Source: Kuafuiihalomonas sp039024635
Lineage (GTDB): Bacteria; Myxococcota; Kuafuiibacteriia; Kuafuiibacteriales; Kuafuiibacteriaceae
Assembly (NCBI GenBank): GCA_039024635.1
Contig: JBCCQA010000028.1
Span: forward strand, 10,376-74,375
Length of the DNA: 64,000 nucleotides
Direction of reading: 5' to 3'
The notes beneath the pieces are model-generated. The model saw only the letters and a program-made list of their open reading frames with translations. It was not told the DNA's origin and searched no databases. Position 1 is the first letter of the stretch. Each line of letters starts with the position of its first letter. The position numbers were made by a program, and so were the translations under genes. Positions 42,571 through 53,721 of the stretch are shown here, piece by piece.

Positions 42571-45184
42571 CTACGCTTCTTCGAGGACCGCGACCGGTCC
42601 TGCCGCCAGAATCCCGTCCAATCGGTGGGTTCCGGCCGGCCAGGTTCGCCCGCTGAGTACGTCCGTAGCCTCCTTCTCCAGCGCCAGCTCGGCCTGGGCC
42701 AAGGCTTCATCGGCGCTTCGCCACCAACGTCCCGCCACCACCACCACCGGCCCCCGGCGGAAGGCGACGGCGTGGTCGGCCCCGGGCCCAGTTGGACGCA
42801 GGGCGCGGTAGCTGCCCAAAGGACCAAAGACATCGGCGCGTCGACTTCGAAGTTCGAGCAGCCGACGCACTAGGTCGAGCTTCCTGTCGTCGTCGTCGGC
42901 AGCGGGGGCGCCAGCTTGGAGCCGCTCCAGGCGCTTGCCCAGTTCGGCGAAGTTCACCGGTCGCCGGTTGTCGGGGTCGGTCAAGTCGTCTCGATGAAGC
43001 TCCGTCCCCTGGTAGATGTCGGGCACTCCGGGTGCGGTCAGAGCCAGTGCTTTCAGGACCAAGGCGTTGCGCCGACCGGCGGGTCGGAGCTCGGCAACGA
43101 AGCGCTCGAGCCCGTCGACGAAGTCCGCGTTTTCGAGCGCGCCTTGCACCAGCCTGCGGACGGCGGCTTCGTAGCCGGCGTCGGGTTCGGTCCAGGAGGT
43201 GTGGGTCTTGGCTTCGCGGATGGCCTTCTCCATGTGCTGGCCGAGGCGGTCGACGTCGATGGGCCACGTACCCACCAAGGTCTGAAAGAAGTACCAGAGA
43301 GTGCTGCGGTCGAGGACCGGGTCGATGTGGGAGGCCAGGGCCTTGGTCCAAGAATCGACGGCCTCGGACCAGGCCGGGGTGACCTCGCTGAGGACGGCGA
43401 GGCGAGCGCGCACGTCTTCGCTCCGCTTGGTGTCGTGGGTCGAGGTGTTGGTCATCCCGACCGGCGATCGCACTTGGGCCCGCTCCATTCGGAAATGGAA
43501 GAGGTCGGGCGAGACGCCGAATCGCGTGGGGTCGTGGCCCACGTCGTTGAGGCCGATGAAGCGCGTGTAGACGTAGAAGCTCGTGTCTTCTTGCCCTTTC
43601 GCCATCACGGCGGAGCAGAGCTGCTGAAAGCGCCCTCGCACTTGATCTGCGCTTTGGCCCGACACCTCGTTGCGAAGAACGGCGCCCAGGAAGCGCCCCA
43701 AGTCCGTCGACAGGGCTTCTTCCGCCTCTGCCGCCGCCAGAGCTCGCCCGATCTGGGCCACGTCGAAAGGACTGGGGGACTCCTCGGACCGGACGTAGGT
43801 TCGGTAGACCTGGAAATGGCTGATGACCGAGCGGAGTGCCCGGCGCAGCTCGAGGTCGACGTAGTCTCGATAGCTTCGATGCTCTTCGCACACCCGCCGC
43901 AGGGCCGAAGTCAGGCGGGCAAGGTCGCTGGCCAGAAGCTGGTCCAAGACCCGGCGCTTGCTTCGGTGAACGATGGCTTCGAAGTCTTCCGCTTCGGGGA
44001 CGTAGCGCTGCCAAGCCGAGGTCCAGCTGGTCTCGGCGTCGGCCCGCACCAGAAGACCACCGGCCAGGCCCGAGAACTCGTAGCCCGTGGTGCCGTCGAC
44101 TGGCCAACGTTCCGGGAGCTCCTCGTCGAGCTCCAGGATCTTCTCGACCACGATCCAGGCTCCCGGTGCCGCCTCTCGAAGCCGCCGGGTGTAGCCCTCG
44201 GGGTCCAGGAGGCCATCGGGGTGATCGATGCGAAGACCCCGAACCTCGCCTCGCTCCATCCAGGCCAAGGGGAGGGCATGAGTAGAGTCGAAGACTTCGT
44301 CCAGCTCCACCCGCAGTGCGGCGAGGGTGTTGATGTCGAAGAAGCGTCGGTAGTCCAGGTCCTGGCGGGCGGTTCGCCAGTACGCGAGTCGGTAGTTCTG
44401 TCGCTGTAGAAAGGCGTCGAGCAGGTCGACGTCCTCGATGGTCTGCGCCACGACCTCATCCACGGTATCCGCGATTTCGGGCCGGGATGCGAAGAGGCGG
44501 GCAAGCTGACGCCCAATGACACTCTGGTCCCGATGGCGGCGTTGGATGCTCTCTGGATCGGTAGAAGAAGGTAGGGGAAGGGAGGACAGCACGTCGGCTG
44601 CGAAGCTGAGCTCGTCATCATCCAAGCGTCGAGCCGCCTCGGCCAGGATGGGGGCCATCGAGGTCGGTGAGGCCGGCATCTCGTGGTCCTCGTAGGCTCG
44701 TACGGTGAACTTCGAGCCGCTCCGAATGACCCGCAAATGGCCCTCCTCCAGAACTCGCCCGTAGTGGTCGCCCAGAATCGGAAGCAGGGTCTGATTCTGA
44801 AAACGAGGGTCGTTGGGCTGCCAGTCTACGTCGAAGAAGCGGGCGAATCGGGAGGACGGCCCGTTTTCGAGGACGTCCCACCACCAGCGGTTGCGCCGGC
44901 TCGCGATGGACATATGATTGGGCACGACGTCGACGATCTGTCCCAGCCCATGGGCCTGAAGAGCGGCCACCAGCCGGGCGTGGGCATCGGCTCCACCCAG
45001 CTCTTCGTTGACCCGGGAGTGATCCACGACATCGTAGCCGTGGGTGCTTCCGGGGGCCGCTTGTAGGTACGGCGAGAAATAGACGTCACTCACGCCGAGG
45101 GCGGCGAGGTAGGGGACGACGGCCGCTGCTTCATCGAAGCCAAAACCAGGGCGGAGCTGGAGCCGGTAGGTGGCGTTCGGGGTT

Positions 45185-45192
<8 letters not shown>
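42571..45192 (-). CDS. treY: Malto-oligosyltrehalose synthase
   Basis: TreY turns the reducing-end maltose unit of maltodextrins into a trehalose unit. The 873-aa GH13 protein has the family's hallmarks: N-terminal TYRLQLRPGFGFDEA, YLAALGVSDVYFSPYL, IVDVVPNHM, GLRIDHPDGLLDP (nucleophile Asp), VVEKILELDEELP (acid Glu), VDGTTGYEF, NTSTHDTKRSEDVRARL and ALTAPGVPDIYQGTEL. Length is usual. Its ATG overlaps the glgX/treX stop by 8 bp, so the two are coupled; treZ is divergent upstream. The three together form the TreXYZ route from glycogen to trehalose. Confidence 0.96.
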
Positions 45193-47275
<2,083 letters not shown>

Positions 47276-47332
47276 GGCTCGGAAGCTCGACCGAGCCCAT
47301 CCTCGGGTCAAACGGCGTGGCACATTGACTCG

Positions 47333-49075
47333 GTGGACGGTGACGGGTTCCTTCGCGGCGTGAGTGGCTCGCTGGGCGGACGCCCCCTCCCCAACGGTCG
47401 CGCCCGCTTCGAGGTCTGGGCACCCCACGCCAAGGTGGTGGAGCTGTGCATCGACGATCGTCGGCTAACGATGGACCGAGGGACAGGAGGAGGCTTTGAG
47501 CTGGAGGTCGAAGCGGCCCCCATCGGAACGCGCTACGCCTTTCGGCTGGACGGAGGTCCTGAGCGGCCCGACCCTGCCTCTCGCCATCAGCCGGAAGGTG
47601 TTCACGGAGCTTCGGCCCTGGTCGCGCCTGGCTACCCCTGGGTTCATGAGCCGGTCGGCCTGAGGATGGAAGGGGCCGTGGTCTATGAGCTTCACATCGG
47701 GACCCTGACCGAGGCCGGGACCTTCGAGGCGGCGGCGGAGCGCCTGGACGAGCTCAAGGCGCTCGGGGTCACGGCGATTGAGCTCATGCCGGTGGCGGCC
47801 TTCCCGGGCCGGCGCAATTGGGGCTACGACGGCGTCCTCCCGTCGGCCGCTCACGACGCCTACGGCGGGCCCGACGGCTTTCGTGGCTTCGTCGACGCCT
47901 GTCACGGACGCGGGCTCGGTGTGATCCTCGACGTGGTCTACAATCACTTCGGGCCCGAAGGGAACTACCTGGGCGAGTTCGGGCCCTACTTCACCGACGA
48001 GTATAGGACGCCCTGGGGGCCAGCGCTGAACTTCGATGGCCCCCACTCGGACTCGGTGCGACGTCACTTCATCGAGAGCGCCCTGTGGTGGCTGGACGAC
48101 TGCCAGGTCGACGGTCTGCGCCTCGACGCCGTCCACGAGATCAAGGATGCATCGGCCTATCCGTTTCTCCGGGAGCTGGCCGACCGGGTGGCCGCGCTCG
48201 AAGAGGCCAAAGGGCGCCGCATTGCGCTCATCGCCGAGAGCGACCGCAACGATCCTCGCTATCTCGATGGGGGAACTTCGGGTCTGGGCCTAGACGGGAT
48301 GTGGGCGGACGACTTGCACCACGGGCTTCACGCCTTCGTGACGGGGGAGCGAGAGGGCTACTACGCCGACTTCGGTGAGCTGGAGGACGTCGCTCGAGCT
48401 TGGACAGAGGGGGCCTGCTATCAGGGGCGCTGGTCGCCCTTCCGCCAGCGGCGGCATGGTCGAACGCTGAATGCCCCCCTCGACACCTTGGTGGTGGCCG
48501 TTCAGAACCACGATCAGATCGGCAACCGCATGTTGGGTGAGCGTCTGCCGAGCCTGGTCGGCCACGAACTTTACGGCGTGTGCCTGTCCTTGGTCATGTT
48601 GTCGCCTTGGGTTCCTTTGCTTTTCATGGGCGAGGAGTACGGCGAAGAGCATCCCTTTCAGTTCTTCACCAGCCATGGCGACCCTGGTCTCGTGGAGGCG
48701 GTGCGCAAGGGCCGTATGGCCGAGTTCGAGTCTTTCCAATGGAAGGGCGCCCCGCCCGATCCCCAGGACGAGGCGACGTTCCGTGCCTCCGTCTTGGCGC
48801 CTGACGAAGTCCCTGCCGAACGTCGCGCCCGCGCGACCCGACGGCTTCGAAGTCTCGCAACGTTGCGCACCAAGCTCGACCGCGGCCAGGGCAGAGCCAT
48901 CGTCCAGCAGGAGGGTGTCCTTCGGCTCGAGTGGCCCGAGGCTTTGGGCTTCGCCAACTTCGGCTCGACCCCGATCGAGGCCGCGCCGCAGGGCCGCTTG
49001 GTCTTCGACAGTCAGGGCCGACTCGAAGCACCGAAGACGGTTCCCCCCCACCGCTTCCGACTCTACGAGGGCTGA
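47333..49075 (+). CDS. treZ: Malto-oligosyltrehalose trehalohydrolase
   Basis: TreZ releases free trehalose from the TreY product. From the GTG at 47333 the protein is 580 aa (47357 is another GTG; the upstream frame overlaps glgX). CBM48-like start (NGRARFEVWAPHAKVVELCI), then YELHIGTLTEAGTFEAA, LMPVAAFPGRRNWGYDG, DVVYNHFGPEGNYLGEF, VDGLRLDAVHEIKD (Asp265), LIAESDRND (Glu302) and VAVQNHDQIGNRMLGERL, which is typical of TreZ. Divergent from glgX with a 57-bp gap between the chosen starts. Confidence 0.95.
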   Translation: MDGDGFLRGVSGSLGGRPLPNGRARFEVWAPHAKVVELCIDDRRLTMDRGTGGGFELEVEAAPIGTRYAFRLDGGPERPDPASRHQPEGVHGASALVAPGYPWVHEPVGLRMEGAVVYELHIGTLTEAGTFEAAAERLDELKALGVTAIELMPVAAFPGRRNWGYDGVLPSAAHDAYGGPDGFRGFVDACHGRGLGVILDVVYNHFGPEGNYLGEFGPYFTDEYRTPWGPALNFDGPHSDSVRRHFIESALWWLDDCQVDGLRLDAVHEIKDASAYPFLRELADRVAALEEAKGRRIALIAESDRNDPRYLDGGTSGLGLDGMWADDLHHGLHAFVTGEREGYYADFGELEDVARAWTEGACYQGRWSPFRQRRHGRTLNAPLDTLVVAVQNHDQIGNRMLGERLPSLVGHELYGVCLSLVMLSPWVPLLFMGEEYGEEHPFQFFTSHGDPGLVEAVRKGRMAEFESFQWKGAPPDPQDEATFRASVLAPDEVPAERRARATRRLRSLATLRTKLDRGQGRAIVQQEGVLRLEWPEALGFANFGSTPIEAAPQGRLVFDSQGRLEAPKTVPPHRFRLYEG

Positions 49076-49181
49076 GCAAGGCGTACCGGCGAGCTTGCTG
49101 GATCGGGTATAGCCCGGCCTCGGGCATCCCCGTTTGAACAGTCTGCGCGGGCGCCCCCGCAAATTGTGGGTGGGGGGATTT

Positions 49182-49197
49182 ATGCAAGTGGCTTGCA
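49182..49197. promoter_or_regulatory. Palindromic operator-like site A
   Basis: ATGCAAGTGGCTTGCA, with arms TGCAAGT / GCTTGCA around a central G (6 of 7 pairs match). It lies 30 bp before the ATG of the knottin-tailed lipoprotein. It differs by one base from site B at 52210-52225, upstream of the ZigA-type gene 3 kb away. The repetition and symmetry indicate a dimeric regulator; which one is not shown by the sequence. Confidence 0.65.
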
Positions 49198-49227
49198 AAT
49201 CCAATCCAGCTCGTCCATCACCCTCCC

Positions 49228-50043
49228 ATGTTTGGGCGTCGTAGCTTGGGTCTCTACCTGCCGGGCGCGGTCTGCGCGCTCTTCGTGGGCTGCGGAGGTC
49301 CTGAAGAAGACCCGGACCCGGACGGCTGCGGTCCGAACGGATCTCTTCACCAAAGCTTCACGGGCAACCTACATTGCCACTGCGATAGCGGCTTCGATGA
49401 GTTCGACGGAATCTGCCTGCCCGAGAGCGAGACCGACACGCCGCCGTCGCCGCCCATCTCGAATCCGCCACCCCCGCCCCCGAGCGAGGTCGACTGTGGG
49501 GCCAATGCTTCCTTCGATGGCTCACGCTGCCGATGCGACGAAGGCTTCACCCTGGTCGGCGATGCCCAAAACCTCTCGTGCGCGGCCATTCCGGCTTGCA
49601 CGGGTCAAAACGATCCCTTTGAGCCGAACGACTCGCCAGGGCTGGGGACCAGCCTGTCTCAAGTCCAAGACGCCCTCTATGCCTGCCCGGCCGACGAAGA
49701 CTGGTACGTGTTCTCCGTGAGCGCCGGCGACCAGGTCACCGCCCAGATCCAGTTCGACGGCAGCTCCGTGGACTTGGACCTGTTCCTGTTCGAGCCGCAG
49801 GCCACGAATCCGACCGCTTTCTCGGTGGAGGCGGCCGGAGACGCCGAGAGCGCGAGCTTCGTGTCTCGGGCCTCGGGAACGGCGGTCATGTTGGTCGTTC
49901 CCTATGGCGTGGGTGAAGGCGGCTACCTCATGCAGGTCAACGTCGAGCCGGGGCAGGCGCCGGTCTGCGCGAACCCGGGCGCCTTCTGTCAGCGGTCCAG
50001 TGACTGCTGCTCGGGCTCGTGCCACGTCGGCCACTGCCACTAG
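49228..50043 (+). CDS. Cys-rich lipoprotein with PPC-like domain and knottin-like tail
   Basis: A 271-aa exported lipoprotein (lipobox FVGC, Cys22). Two short EGF-like Cys clusters occur (GNLHCHCDSGFDEFDGIC; SRCRCDEGFTLVGD) separated by a poly-Pro stretch. Residues about 130-240 resemble a bacterial pre-peptidase C-terminal (PPC) beta domain (DPFEPNDSP, DEDWYVFSVSAGDQVT, DLDLFLF). The tail has six Cys (247, 254, 260, 261, 265, 270) in the order C-x6-C-x5-CC-x3-C-x4-C, the spacing of inhibitor cystine knots, and ends in His/Cys (GSCHVGHCH). Function unknown; adhesion, protease inhibition or metal binding are options. Site A lies just upstream; the FAD oxidoreductase follows after 43 bp. Confidence 0.78.
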   Translation: MFGRRSLGLYLPGAVCALFVGCGGPEEDPDPDGCGPNGSLHQSFTGNLHCHCDSGFDEFDGICLPESETDTPPSPPISNPPPPPPSEVDCGANASFDGSRCRCDEGFTLVGDAQNLSCAAIPACTGQNDPFEPNDSPGLGTSLSQVQDALYACPADEDWYVFSVSAGDQVTAQIQFDGSSVDLDLFLFEPQATNPTAFSVEAAGDAESASFVSRASGTAVMLVVPYGVGEGGYLMQVNVEPGQAPVCANPGAFCQRSSDCCSGSCHVGHCH

Positions 50044-50086
50044 CGCGTCCCTTCTCGACGACCTGGAGACCCGAACCCCCCAACGT

Positions 50087-51292
50087 ATGGCTGGACCAGA
50101 CTACGACTGGCTCATCGTCGGCGGGGGCATCCATGGCGTCCATCTGGCCACCCGGCTTTTGGGCGATGCCGAGGTCAACCCTCGGCGGCTTGCCATCGTC
50201 GACCCCAACCCGGAGCTCTTGGCGGTCTGGCGGCGGTGCACCGCCGCGACCGGCATGACCCATCTGCGCTCGCCCGCCGTTCACAACGTGGACGTTGCCC
50301 ATTCCTCGCTCTTTGACTTCGTGGGGCGTAGGAAGCGAAAGCGCCCGAACTTTGTCCCCCCCTACAACCGCCCGTCCCTGCAGTACTTCAACGCCCACTG
50401 TGACGAGGTCCTAAAGAGCTACGGCCTAGCGGCGCTCCACGTCCGGGGCTTTGCCGTAGACTGTTCCCTGCGGAGTGATGGCGTCGACTTGGCGCTCTCG
50501 AGCGGACGGGTTTTTTCCAGTCGACGTGTGGTCCTGGCCCTCGGCGCGAGCGAACACTTGAACTACCCCGACTGGGTGGCGCCGTCATCGAGTCGAATCC
50601 ACCACGTCTTCGATCCGCGATTCACGGAGTGGCCGACTTCGCCTGAACGCATCGTCGTCGTAGGGGGCGGGATTTCGGCCGCTCAGCTTGGGCTCCGAAT
50701 GGTCGATTCGGGGCATCAGGTGACCATCCTCGCCCGCCATCCGTGGCGCCGGCATCAGTTCGATAGCGATTCGGGTTGGCTTGGGCCCAAGCTCATGACC
50801 GGGTTCAGTCGAGAGCGAGATATAGATCTTCGTCGGAACCTCATCGAGCGCGCTCGTCACCGCGGCTCGATTCCGCCCGACGTGGACAGAGCTCTCAAAG
50901 CCGCCGCTCGAGAAGGCCGCTTGGAGATGGAGCTGGGCGCGGTCGAGTCCGTCGACGAAAGCGGGCCATCGCTCAGACTTCGACTCCTCGACGGGAGCGA
51001 GCGGGCCGCCGATCGCGTCCTGCTCGCGACAGGGTTCTCGACGGGTCGACCGGGGGGAGCTTTGGTGGACAGGCTAGTGAAGTCGGCCGCACTGAGCTGC
51101 GCTCACTGTGGCTATCCGGTCATCGATGACACCCTTCGCTGGCACGAGCACATTCACGTGGCGGGTCCGCTCGCGGAGCTGGAGCTGGGTCCAGTCGCGC
51201 GCAACATCGCCGGCGCACGTCGGGCGGCGGACCGCATCCTCAAGACCCTCGCTCATCAAAAAGAGAAACCTGAAGACCGGCTTCGCCCGTGA
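50087..51292 (+). CDS. FAD/NAD(P)-binding oxidoreductase (flavin monooxygenase-like)
   Basis: A 401-aa two-dinucleotide-fold flavoprotein. FAD loop WLIVGGGIHGVHLA at the N-terminus, second NAD(P) loop IVVVGGGISAAQLGLRM near the middle, and a late RVLLATGFSTGRPGG segment (ATG motif) that contributes to FAD binding. The arrangement resembles ornithine/lysine N-oxygenase or Baeyer-Villiger-type monooxygenases, but no substrate can be named. Start chosen at ATG 50087, where the frame becomes protein-like; it sits 43 bp after the lipoprotein, probably in the same transcript. Convergent with the methyltransferase (10-bp gap). Confidence 0.85.
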   Translation: MAGPDYDWLIVGGGIHGVHLATRLLGDAEVNPRRLAIVDPNPELLAVWRRCTAATGMTHLRSPAVHNVDVAHSSLFDFVGRRKRKRPNFVPPYNRPSLQYFNAHCDEVLKSYGLAALHVRGFAVDCSLRSDGVDLALSSGRVFSSRRVVLALGASEHLNYPDWVAPSSSRIHHVFDPRFTEWPTSPERIVVVGGGISAAQLGLRMVDSGHQVTILARHPWRRHQFDSDSGWLGPKLMTGFSRERDIDLRRNLIERARHRGSIPPDVDRALKAAAREGRLEMELGAVESVDESGPSLRLRLLDGSERAADRVLLATGFSTGRPGGALVDRLVKSAALSCAHCGYPVIDDTLRWHEHIHVAGPLAELELGPVARNIAGARRAADRILKTLAHQKEKPEDRLRP

Positions 51293-51302
51293 CTGGGAAT
51301 GC

Positions 51303-52148
51303 TCAGCCTTTGAGCCGACCCAAGCTCAGCCAGGCCGGCATCACGACGCTTTGAGGACCCGAACCGAGCTCCCGCTCGAGCCGAGCCCGAATTGCGTCCA
51401 GGAGCTCTCGAAAGGGCTCAGCTCCGAGCTGCTTCTCGGCGATGACGAGTGCCACGTGGCTTCGCCGAAGGCCGTCCCACAGGGCATCGAGGCTCGGGCT
51501 CTCGATCTGATGGCTCACCCCATGGATCTCGACTTGAAATCCGGCGGCCTCCATCTCGGACTCGATTTCATCCGGGTCCGACATGGGCGCCTTGGCCGGG
51601 CCCTCCGACGCCTTGGGCAAGAGCTGTTTCAACTCGTCCAAGATGATGGCCAGCGCCGGAACTTGGTCTTGAGCCTGCCAGCTCCCGATGACGACGCGGC
51701 CATTCGGCTTCAGGACTCTCGCCAGCTCCGTGAGTCCCCGAGCTCGGTCAGGGAACATGAACAACCCGAACATCGAGAAGCCGACATCGAAGTAGCGATC
51801 GGGAAAAGGAAGCTCCTGACCATCTCCGCGGTGGAGCGAGAGCCGCAGAAGCTCCCCGGGCGAAGCGCGGCGGCGCAGGGCGTTGAGCATGTCGCGAGAA
51901 AAATCGAGGGCGTCAACCTCGGTGATCCGTGCCGCGAGTCTAGCCAGGGTGCCGGGTCCCGTGGCGACGTCGATGACGCGCTCCCCTTCCTGAAGCGCCG
52001 CCACTCGAAGGGCGTCTTCGGCGTAGAGACCCAAGGTCTCGGCGATGAAGGTCGAGTAGGCCTCCGCCACCGCATCCCAAGGGCCGGGCGTCACCAGTGG
52101 ACTCAGATCTAGGGCCCGGTCTGAGTCTTCATCGTCTCGGGTTTCCAT
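51303..52148 (-). CDS. Class I SAM-dependent methyltransferase
   Basis: A 281-aa Rossmann methyltransferase from ATG 52148 (the frame continues to 52226, but that start lies inside the palindrome). SAM motifs: VIDVATGPGTLARLA (motif I), VDALDFSRDML (acidic loop), GDGQELPFPDRYFDVGFSMFGLFMFPD and ARVLKPNGRVVIGSW. It resembles the UbiE/COQ5 small-molecule group; acceptor unknown. It is divergent from the ZigA-type GTPase gene, with site B between them, and so may share its control. Confidence 0.88.
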   Translation of the reverse strand: METRDDEDSDRALDLSPLVTPGPWDAVAEAYSTFIAETLGLYAEDALRVAALQEGERVIDVATGPGTLARLAARITEVDALDFSRDMLNALRRRASPGELLRLSLHRGDGQELPFPDRYFDVGFSMFGLFMFPDRARGLTELARVLKPNGRVVIGSWQAQDQVPALAIILDELKQLLPKASEGPAKAPMSDPDEIESEMEAAGFQVEIHGVSHQIESPSLDALWDGLRRSHVALVIAEKQLGAEPFRELLDAIRARLERELGSGPQSVVMPAWLSLGRLKG

Positions 52149-52202
52149 CGCATGTTTCCGCGGACACGCCAGCGGTCTCAAGTGGATGCTAAGTCTCGGA
52201 AT

Positions 52203-52233
52203 CCCATAGATGCAAGTGACTTGCATTTATGGG
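52203..52233. promoter_or_regulatory. 31-bp palindromic operator-like site B
   Basis: The core ATGCAAGTGACTTGCAT (52210-52226) is a perfect palindrome around one central base. Beyond one mismatched pair, six more bases on each side (CCCATA / TATGGG) are also complementary, so 14 of 15 pairs over 31 bp are symmetric. It lies in the 149-bp divergent gap between the methyltransferase (52148) and the ZigA-type gene (52298). Core 16-mer shared with site A except for one base. ZigA-type genes are often Zur-regulated, so a Fur/Zur-like dimer is a candidate. Confidence 0.75.
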
Positions 52234-52297
52234 CGCAGGCGTTGTTCTCTTTCCGAGGGCGGACGGACCTCATCGGCCGTCTGGCCACCGTTACACC

Positions 52298-53575
52298 ATG
52301 ACGACTTTCGACAGCCCCACTTCTGCGAATCCTGGTCCCGAAGCGCTTTCATCGACGGATGCTGACCGACGTCTGCCCGTCACCGTCCTTTCGGGCTTCT
52401 TGGGAGCGGGCAAGACCACGCTTCTCAACCAAGTGCTCAACAATCGGGAGGGACGACGGGTCGCGGTCATCGTGAACGACATGAGCGAGGTCAACATCGA
52501 CGCGGCCCTCATCGAACGCGGCGGCGCGCAACTGTCCCGGACGGAAGAGAAGCTGGTCGAGATGTCCAACGGCTGCATCTGCTGCACCCTCCGAGACGAT
52601 CTCTTGGCCGAAGTATCGCGGCTCGCCCAGGAAGGAAGGTTCGACTATCTCCTGATCGAGTCGACCGGCATCTCAGAGCCCATACCCGTTGCGCAGACCT
52701 TTACCTTCGAGGACGAAGAGGGCGTCAGCCTGAGCCAGGTCGCCCGGCTCGACACCATGGTCACGGTCGTGGATGCCGCCGCCTTTCGTCGAGACTATGC
52801 CGCAGCGGAGCGTCTGTCCGAGCGCGGCGAGTCCCTGGGCGAAGACGACGAACGGACCGTCACGGACTTGCTCGTGGAACAGATCGAGTTTGCCAACGTC
52901 ATCGTGCTCAACAAGCTCGACCTGGTCGGCGACCGAGCTGCGCTCGAGGTCGAGGCTGCGATCCGAGCACTCAACCCTGGCGCCCGAGTCTTCATGACCA
53001 CCCGTGGCCAGGTCCCCTTGGAGGTGGTGCTGGACACCGGTCTATTTGATTATGAGGAAGCCGCATCCTCAGCCGGCTGGATCAAAGAGCTACAGGGCGA
53101 GCATACGCCGGAGACCGAGGCATATGGCATCACCAGCTTCACCTATCGAACCAATCATCCCTTCGACGCTGAGCGGCTCTGGACGCTGCTGCACGCTGAC
53201 GACATGTGGGCCAAGGTCCTGCGCTCGAAGGGCTTCTTCTGGGTAGCGGCTGACCATCGTGTCGCCTATGAGTGGGCCCAGGCGGGTGGCGTGAGCGAGG
53301 TCAAAGCGGCCGGCATGTGGTGGGCGGCGGTGCCTCGAAAGTACTGGAACCAGTCGGAAGGTGAACGCCCCGACGAGAAGGCCGACTGGGACCCGCGTTT
53401 TGGTGACCGGACCCAGCAGCTGGTATTCATAGGGCAGGGCATCGACGAAGCATCAATCCGCCAGAGATTGGATGCTTGCTTGCTGGCGCCTGAGCTCGCC
53501 CGCTCGGATAGCAAGACCTGGTCGGACTTCATCAATCCATTTCCCGACCTGGATTCGACCGTTTCGTCGGGCTGA
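52298..53575 (+). CDS. ZigA/CobW-type (COG0523) metallochaperone GTPase
   Basis: A 425-aa G3E-family GTPase from ATG 52298 (the frame opens at 52229, but that ATG lies in the palindrome). Walker A GFLGAGKTT at 33-41, the sequence VNDMSEVNIDAALI typical of the ZigA/YeiR-like branch, the metal-binding CxCC motif NGCICC (Cys93, Cys95, Cys96) and the guanine motif NKLD are all visible; a CobW C-terminal domain follows (about 280-400). Such proteins deliver zinc or another metal to client enzymes, and many are induced by zinc starvation through Zur. Site B upstream supports specific regulation. Confidence 0.92.
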   Translation: MTTFDSPTSANPGPEALSSTDADRRLPVTVLSGFLGAGKTTLLNQVLNNREGRRVAVIVNDMSEVNIDAALIERGGAQLSRTEEKLVEMSNGCICCTLRDDLLAEVSRLAQEGRFDYLLIESTGISEPIPVAQTFTFEDEEGVSLSQVARLDTMVTVVDAAAFRRDYAAAERLSERGESLGEDDERTVTDLLVEQIEFANVIVLNKLDLVGDRAALEVEAAIRALNPGARVFMTTRGQVPLEVVLDTGLFDYEEAASSAGWIKELQGEHTPETEAYGITSFTYRTNHPFDAERLWTLLHADDMWAKVLRSKGFFWVAADHRVAYEWAQAGGVSEVKAAGMWWAAVPRKYWNQSEGERPDEKADWDPRFGDRTQQLVFIGQGIDEASIRQRLDACLLAPELARSDSKTWSDFINPFPDLDSTVSSG

Positions 53576-53721
53576 GTCGCTTCTCTGGAGATGGACTCCC
53601 CGTCCTCGAATCGGTCGATGCGAGAAAATCTGAGCCTTCGGGGTCCGAGAGGGTCAGCTACCCGCTCAAGGGGGCGAGATTGGGGGTCGGAGGCCCCGCC
53701 TCAGAAATGATGGCTTGAGAT

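Noticed and set aside
52226..52229. Gene starts at 52226 (methyltransferase) and 52229 (ZigA-type)
   Set aside because: Both lie inside the 31-bp palindrome. Start codons at 52148 and 52298 fit the families and leave the site intergenic.
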